Assembly: GCA_017447185.1 (NCBI GenBank)
Contig: JAFSOC010000014.1
Location: forward strand, 1-64,000
Length of the DNA: 64,000 nucleotides
Reading direction: 5' to 3'
Source: Clostridia bacterium
Lineage (GTDB): Bacteria > Bacillota > Clostridia > Christensenellales > Aristaeellaceae
Under the pieces are notes generated by a model. It had not been told where the DNA came from. It did not search any database and was given only the letters and a program-made list of their open reading frames with translations. How positions within the stretch are numbered: position 1 is the first letter of the stretch; each line of letters starts with the position of its first letter. Shown piece after piece: positions 61,878 to 64,000 of the stretch. The position numbers were made by a program, and so were the translations under genes.

Positions 61878-62469
61878 AAATAAACAACCCCTCAAAAAGT
61901 CTTTTCAGCCACCGCAGGATCCCGGTCTTCCACAGGAAGAAACCGATGGACGCCAGGAACGCAATCGCCAGGAACGTATTGAAAATACTGTGGGCCACAC
62001 TTCGCTCCGACGTCATGTCCTCCGGATCTTCCGGATCCGCCATGGTGTGCACCCGGTCCGCCTGCATCCCGTTCGGGAACCAGACAGCCGTTTTTTCCGG
62101 ATCGTAAGCCGCGGTGATCCGGATATTGCGGATCTCCTCCGGAAGATCCTCCGGCCTGATTTCCTGGTCTGCCTGCGGTTTTGCCGCGGCAGCCGGCGCA
62201 ACCGCTGCGGCCACGGGTTTGCTGTCCGCACCCGGGGTAACCATCCTGCTGGAAAGAATGCAGCAGGTGGCGATCAGCATGGTTTCGCAGTGTTCCGGCA
62301 GCGGCTGGTATTCATATTTTTCATGGATGAATGCGAGCACCCGGTGTTCCAGTTCCTTTGCCGCTTCCGTATCGCCCATCAGCAGGACGCACTGCTGCCG
62401 GATCACGTCTCCGTAAGCAGCGTGAAATTCTTGCAAATCCTGCTCTGTCAGCAGGGTTCCTGTTGCCAT
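61870..62469 (-). CDS. Membrane protein with sigma-region-2-like N-terminus
   Basis: A 199-residue protein. Residues about 5-70 (EQDLQEFHAAYGDVIRQQCV, LLMGDTEAAKELEHRVL) have the helix pattern and spacing of sigma-70 region 2 in ECF factors, but no region 4 follows and no DNA-binding arginines are obvious. Residues 75-105 are an Ala/Pro/Lys linker. A short beta segment (RNIRITAAYDPEKTAVWFPNG) precedes a membrane helix at about 161-181 and an amphipathic tail (KTGILRWLKRLF). The N-terminus would be cytoplasmic. AAGGAGG lies 8 nt before the ATG. It starts 35 nt after the TetR gene. The sigma resemblance is tentative; it may simply be a helical membrane scaffold. Confidence 0.65.
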   Translation of the reverse strand: MATGTLLTEQDLQEFHAAYGDVIRQQCVLLMGDTEAAKELEHRVLAFIHEKYEYQPLPEHCETMLIATCCILSSRMVTPGADSKPVAAAVAPAAAAKPQADQEIRPEDLPEEIRNIRITAAYDPEKTAVWFPNGMQADRVHTMADPEDPEDMTSERSVAHSIFNTFLAIAFLASIGFFLWKTGILRWLKRLFEGLFIYG

Positions 62470-62504
62470 ATTCCCGGCCTCCTTTTTCCTATGCTCCCCT
62501 GTCT

Positions 62505-63152
62505 TCACAGCTCACAAAACCGGTGAAGCAGCAGCTCTTTCTGGAATTCCAGTTCTTTTTCGTCATCCGACTCCGGGTTGAAATAAACCAGTCCGACCGC
62601 ATAGCGGGTCACCGCCGCCAGCATCAGGTGGACCAGTGTGGAGAACATAACGCCTTCCGAAATTCCCTTCCGCAGCGTCCCGTCCTTCTGTCCTTTCTCA
62701 TAGATCCGGACAAACCTCTCCTCCAGGGCGCCGATCACCCTGGTGTAGGGCTGGGTCTTCTCCGCGGGGATCTGTTCGCTCTGGAGATACACATTGAAGA
62801 ACTGGTTGAACCGCAGCAGGTCCTTGTGGTTCCGGTACAGGTCCAGGAACGCTTCCAGGAACATGTTCAGATTCTCCGCCGCAGTGATTCCCCGCTGCTC
62901 GAAAACGTCCATCCTGCCCATCTGCTCCGTAAGGTAATTCTTCCAGGCCCACGTGGCGATGGCCAGCACCAGTTCCTGCTTGGTGCTGTAATACCGGTAA
63001 AGGGATGCGATTCCGATGCCGGCGGCTTTTGCCACATCCGTCATGGTCACACTTGCAATCCCCCTCCTGGCAAAGACCGCAAACCCTTCTTCGAGAATCC
63101 GCTGGTTTTTGGCGGCCATCTCGATGGCGTCCTTTTCCTGATTTCTGCCCAT
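62505..63152 (-). CDS. TetR/AcrR-family transcriptional regulator
   Basis: A 215-residue regulator. Residues about 15-60 are the TetR helix-turn-helix: ILEEGFAVFARRGIASVTMT, DVAKAAGIGIASLYRYYSTK, the second helix-turn being the typical recognition motif. The remaining residues form the helical ligand and dimer domain (FNQFFNVYLQSEQIPAEK). It reads in the same direction as the polymer operon, 35 nt ahead of its first structural gene. Its own promoter is covered by palindromes, which indicates autoregulation. The ribosome site (AGAAAGAGAA) is weak, which would keep repressor levels low. The ligand is unknown. Confidence 0.9.
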   Translation of the reverse strand: MGRNQEKDAIEMAAKNQRILEEGFAVFARRGIASVTMTDVAKAAGIGIASLYRYYSTKQELVLAIATWAWKNYLTEQMGRMDVFEQRGITAAENLNMFLEAFLDLYRNHKDLLRFNQFFNVYLQSEQIPAEKTQPYTRVIGALEERFVRIYEKGQKDGTLRKGISEGVMFSTLVHLMLAAVTRYAVGLVYFNPESDDEKELEFQKELLLHRFCEL

Positions 63153-63181
63153 TTCTCTTTCTATGCCCCCTTCGGCAACAG

Positions 63182-63198
63182 TAATAGATCATCTATTA
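63182..63198. promoter_or_regulatory. Putative TetR operator 1 (perfect palindrome)
   Basis: TAATAGATCATCTATTA: two perfect 8-bp half sites around a central C, 30 nt upstream of the TetR start and downstream of the promoter. A further dyad GATAAG-CGC-CTTATC lies next to it at 63200-63214. Confidence 0.7.
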
Positions 63199-63223
63199 CG
63201 ATAAGCGCCTTATCACGGTGGGC

Positions 63224-63252
63224 ATCCTATCATAATAGATGCTCTATGTCAA
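63224..63252 (-). promoter_or_regulatory. Promoter of tetR and probably the whole polymer operon
   Basis: On the minus strand TTGACA (63252-63247), 17 nt, TAGGAT (63229-63224). The spacer contains the second operator-like dyad, so a bound TetR dimer would block RNA polymerase directly. Confidence 0.65.
63233..63249. promoter_or_regulatory. Putative TetR operator 2
   Basis: TAATAGATGCTCTATGT carries the same TAATAGA half site as operator 1 and a TCTAT opposite half, with two mismatches. It lies in the promoter spacer. Confidence 0.55.
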
Positions 63253-63360
63253 TAGAAAAATCATCCGAAAGCATTGAATTTCCTCATTTTTTGCGTCCTT
63301 TTACGGCTTTCCGGATGATTCTTGTTGTTTTTTTTCTGTTTTTCGAAGAAAAGGCCCTGT

Positions 63361-63384
63361 AAAACCGCCGGAAACGGGGGTTTT
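63361..63384 (-). terminator. Terminator of the methionine sulfoxide reductase gene
   Basis: On the minus strand AAAACCCCCG pairs with CGGCGGTTTT (one mismatch) around TTTC, ending TTTTACAG. It overlaps the stop codon. Confidence 0.5.
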
Positions 63385-63856
63385 ATTCCCAGCTGATCTT
63401 TGCTTCCATGAGCCGCACCAGGCCTTCCAGGCCGGCAGCATCCTCCGCGGAAAACCGGCCCTTTACCGGACTGTCGATATCCAGCACTGCCCGCACTTTT
63501 CCGCCGCAGTGAATCGGAATCACGATCTCGGAAGCGGAGGCGCTGTCACAGGCAATATGCCCCGGAAAAGCGTGTACATCCGGCACCAGCTGCGTCCGGT
63601 CCTGCTGCACGGCGGTGCCGCACACCCCTTTCCCGACGGGAATATGAATGCAGGCCGGCTTTCCCTGGAAGGGACCCACCACCAGCCGGCCCTCCCGCAG
63701 CAGGTAAAATCCCGCCCAGTTCAGGTCCTCCATGGAAGAGGCAATCAGGGCCGACAGATTGCTCATCGCTGCCGTGTACCACGGTTCTGTATTCAGGATC
63801 CCTTCCGCCTGCTGCCTGAGCAGTGCATAATCTGTTGTACGGTTCCTGTTCTGCAT
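63383..63856 (-). CDS. msrC: Free methionine-(R)-sulfoxide reductase (GAF domain)
   Basis: A 157-residue single GAF domain. The three conserved cysteines of the fRMsr family are present: Cys69 (KPACIHIP), Cys79 (GKGVCGTA) and Cys103 (HIACDSASASEIVIPI). Aromatic and acidic residues lining the substrate pocket (NWAGFYLL, LDIDSP) are also kept. The enzyme reduces free methionine-R-sulfoxide with thioredoxin and protects against oxidation (family knowledge). Length fits (about 150-165). The ATG at 63856 is chosen because GGGGGA lies 7 nt upstream; 22 extra upstream codons are not conserved. It is a single-gene unit, divergent from an outgoing plus-strand promoter. Confidence 0.93.
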   Translation of the reverse strand: MQNRNRTTDYALLRQQAEGILNTEPWYTAAMSNLSALIASSMEDLNWAGFYLLREGRLVVGPFQGKPACIHIPVGKGVCGTAVQQDRTQLVPDVHAFPGHIACDSASASEIVIPIHCGGKVRAVLDIDSPVKGRFSAEDAAGLEGLVRLMEAKISWE

Positions 63857-63942
63857 GGTTCTTCCCCCTGACTCCATCCGTTTACTGCCTGCGATTATAA
63901 AGCAGACTGCAGGCCGGCGCAAGCATCCCCGAAAGATGTACT

Positions 63943-63972
63943 TGACTTAAAGTCAGCTTTAACCTTTATGAT
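63943..63972 (+). promoter_or_regulatory. MerR-type promoter of a gene beyond the right edge
   Basis: TTGACT (63943-63948) and TATGAT (63967-63972) are separated by 18 nt that contain an AAG-TCAG-CTT dyad. A long spacer with a centred dyad and TTGACTT at -35 is the form used by MerR/NmlR-type activators. GGAGG at 63990-63994 is the ribosome site for a gene starting just after 64000. Confidence 0.5.
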
Positions 63973-64000
63973 GGTACCAGAAAAAGATCGGAGGAATTAA

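Overview
The window looks like one contig from an anaerobic, Gram-positive, moderately GC-rich Clostridia-type bacterium, perhaps a gut or rumen member of the Christensenellales/Lachnospiraceae-like groups (inference). Supporting signs are strong AGGAGG-type ribosome binding sites, TTG and GTG starts, a T-box riboswitch, Sec signal peptides and a lipobox but no outer-membrane proteins, an AmmeMemoRadiSam locus, and many two-component and c-di-GMP proteins. No rRNA, tRNA, CRISPR array, insertion sequence or phage gene was seen.

Layout. (1) 1-23.3 kb, minus strand: a surface block. A relic fusing the front of a MATE transporter to the tail of a PP2C/SpoIIE-type phosphatase is translationally coupled to a secreted clostripain-like protease. 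After a terminator comes a 6,363-residue leukotoxin/filamentous-adhesin-like protein, followed by a second secreted protein with His/Cys repeats that runs off the left edge. (2) 23.7-29.3 kb, minus: a Memo-AMMECR1 fusion with its radical SAM partner AmrS, two small secreted proteins, a coiled-coil protein with a histone-H1-like tail, and a tiny plus-strand transcription unit. (3) 29.4-33.0 kb: a DEAD-box helicase, an unknown protein, a frameshifted gene remnant and a PRPP synthetase. (4) 33.0-36.1 kb: a propeller-sensor HD-GYP protein. (5) 36.3-42.2 kb, plus: a TldD/TldE pair, then a T-box-controlled three-gene ABC importer.

(6) 42.2-53.2 kb: a signalling block. A hybrid histidine kinase (minus) is divergent from a REC-GGDEF-REC-HD-GYP protein, a hybrid kinase with two tandem Cache sensors, an AAA-CYTH ATPase and a PfkB kinase (all plus). 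Codon use here differs from the flanks. (7) 53.3-63.2 kb, minus: a tightly packed operon, apparently starting with an autoregulated TetR gene. It encodes a PilZ domain fused to a hyaluronan/chitin-synthase-like glycosyltransferase, three NodB-fold deacetylase-like proteins, a GH18-like protein and two small structural proteins. (8) The right edge holds a free-methionine-sulfoxide reductase and a MerR-type promoter pointing out of the window.

The genes suggest a c-di-GMP circuit: a diguanylate cyclase/phosphodiesterase, a second HD-GYP phosphodiesterase and phosphorelay kinases lie within 30 kb of a polymer synthase with a PilZ domain. The leading candidate for an undescribed system is the TetR/PilZ polymer operon, thought to make and trim a GlcNAc-type polysaccharide. 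The second candidate is the giant adhesin block. Both are inferences from sequence; no homology search was run.
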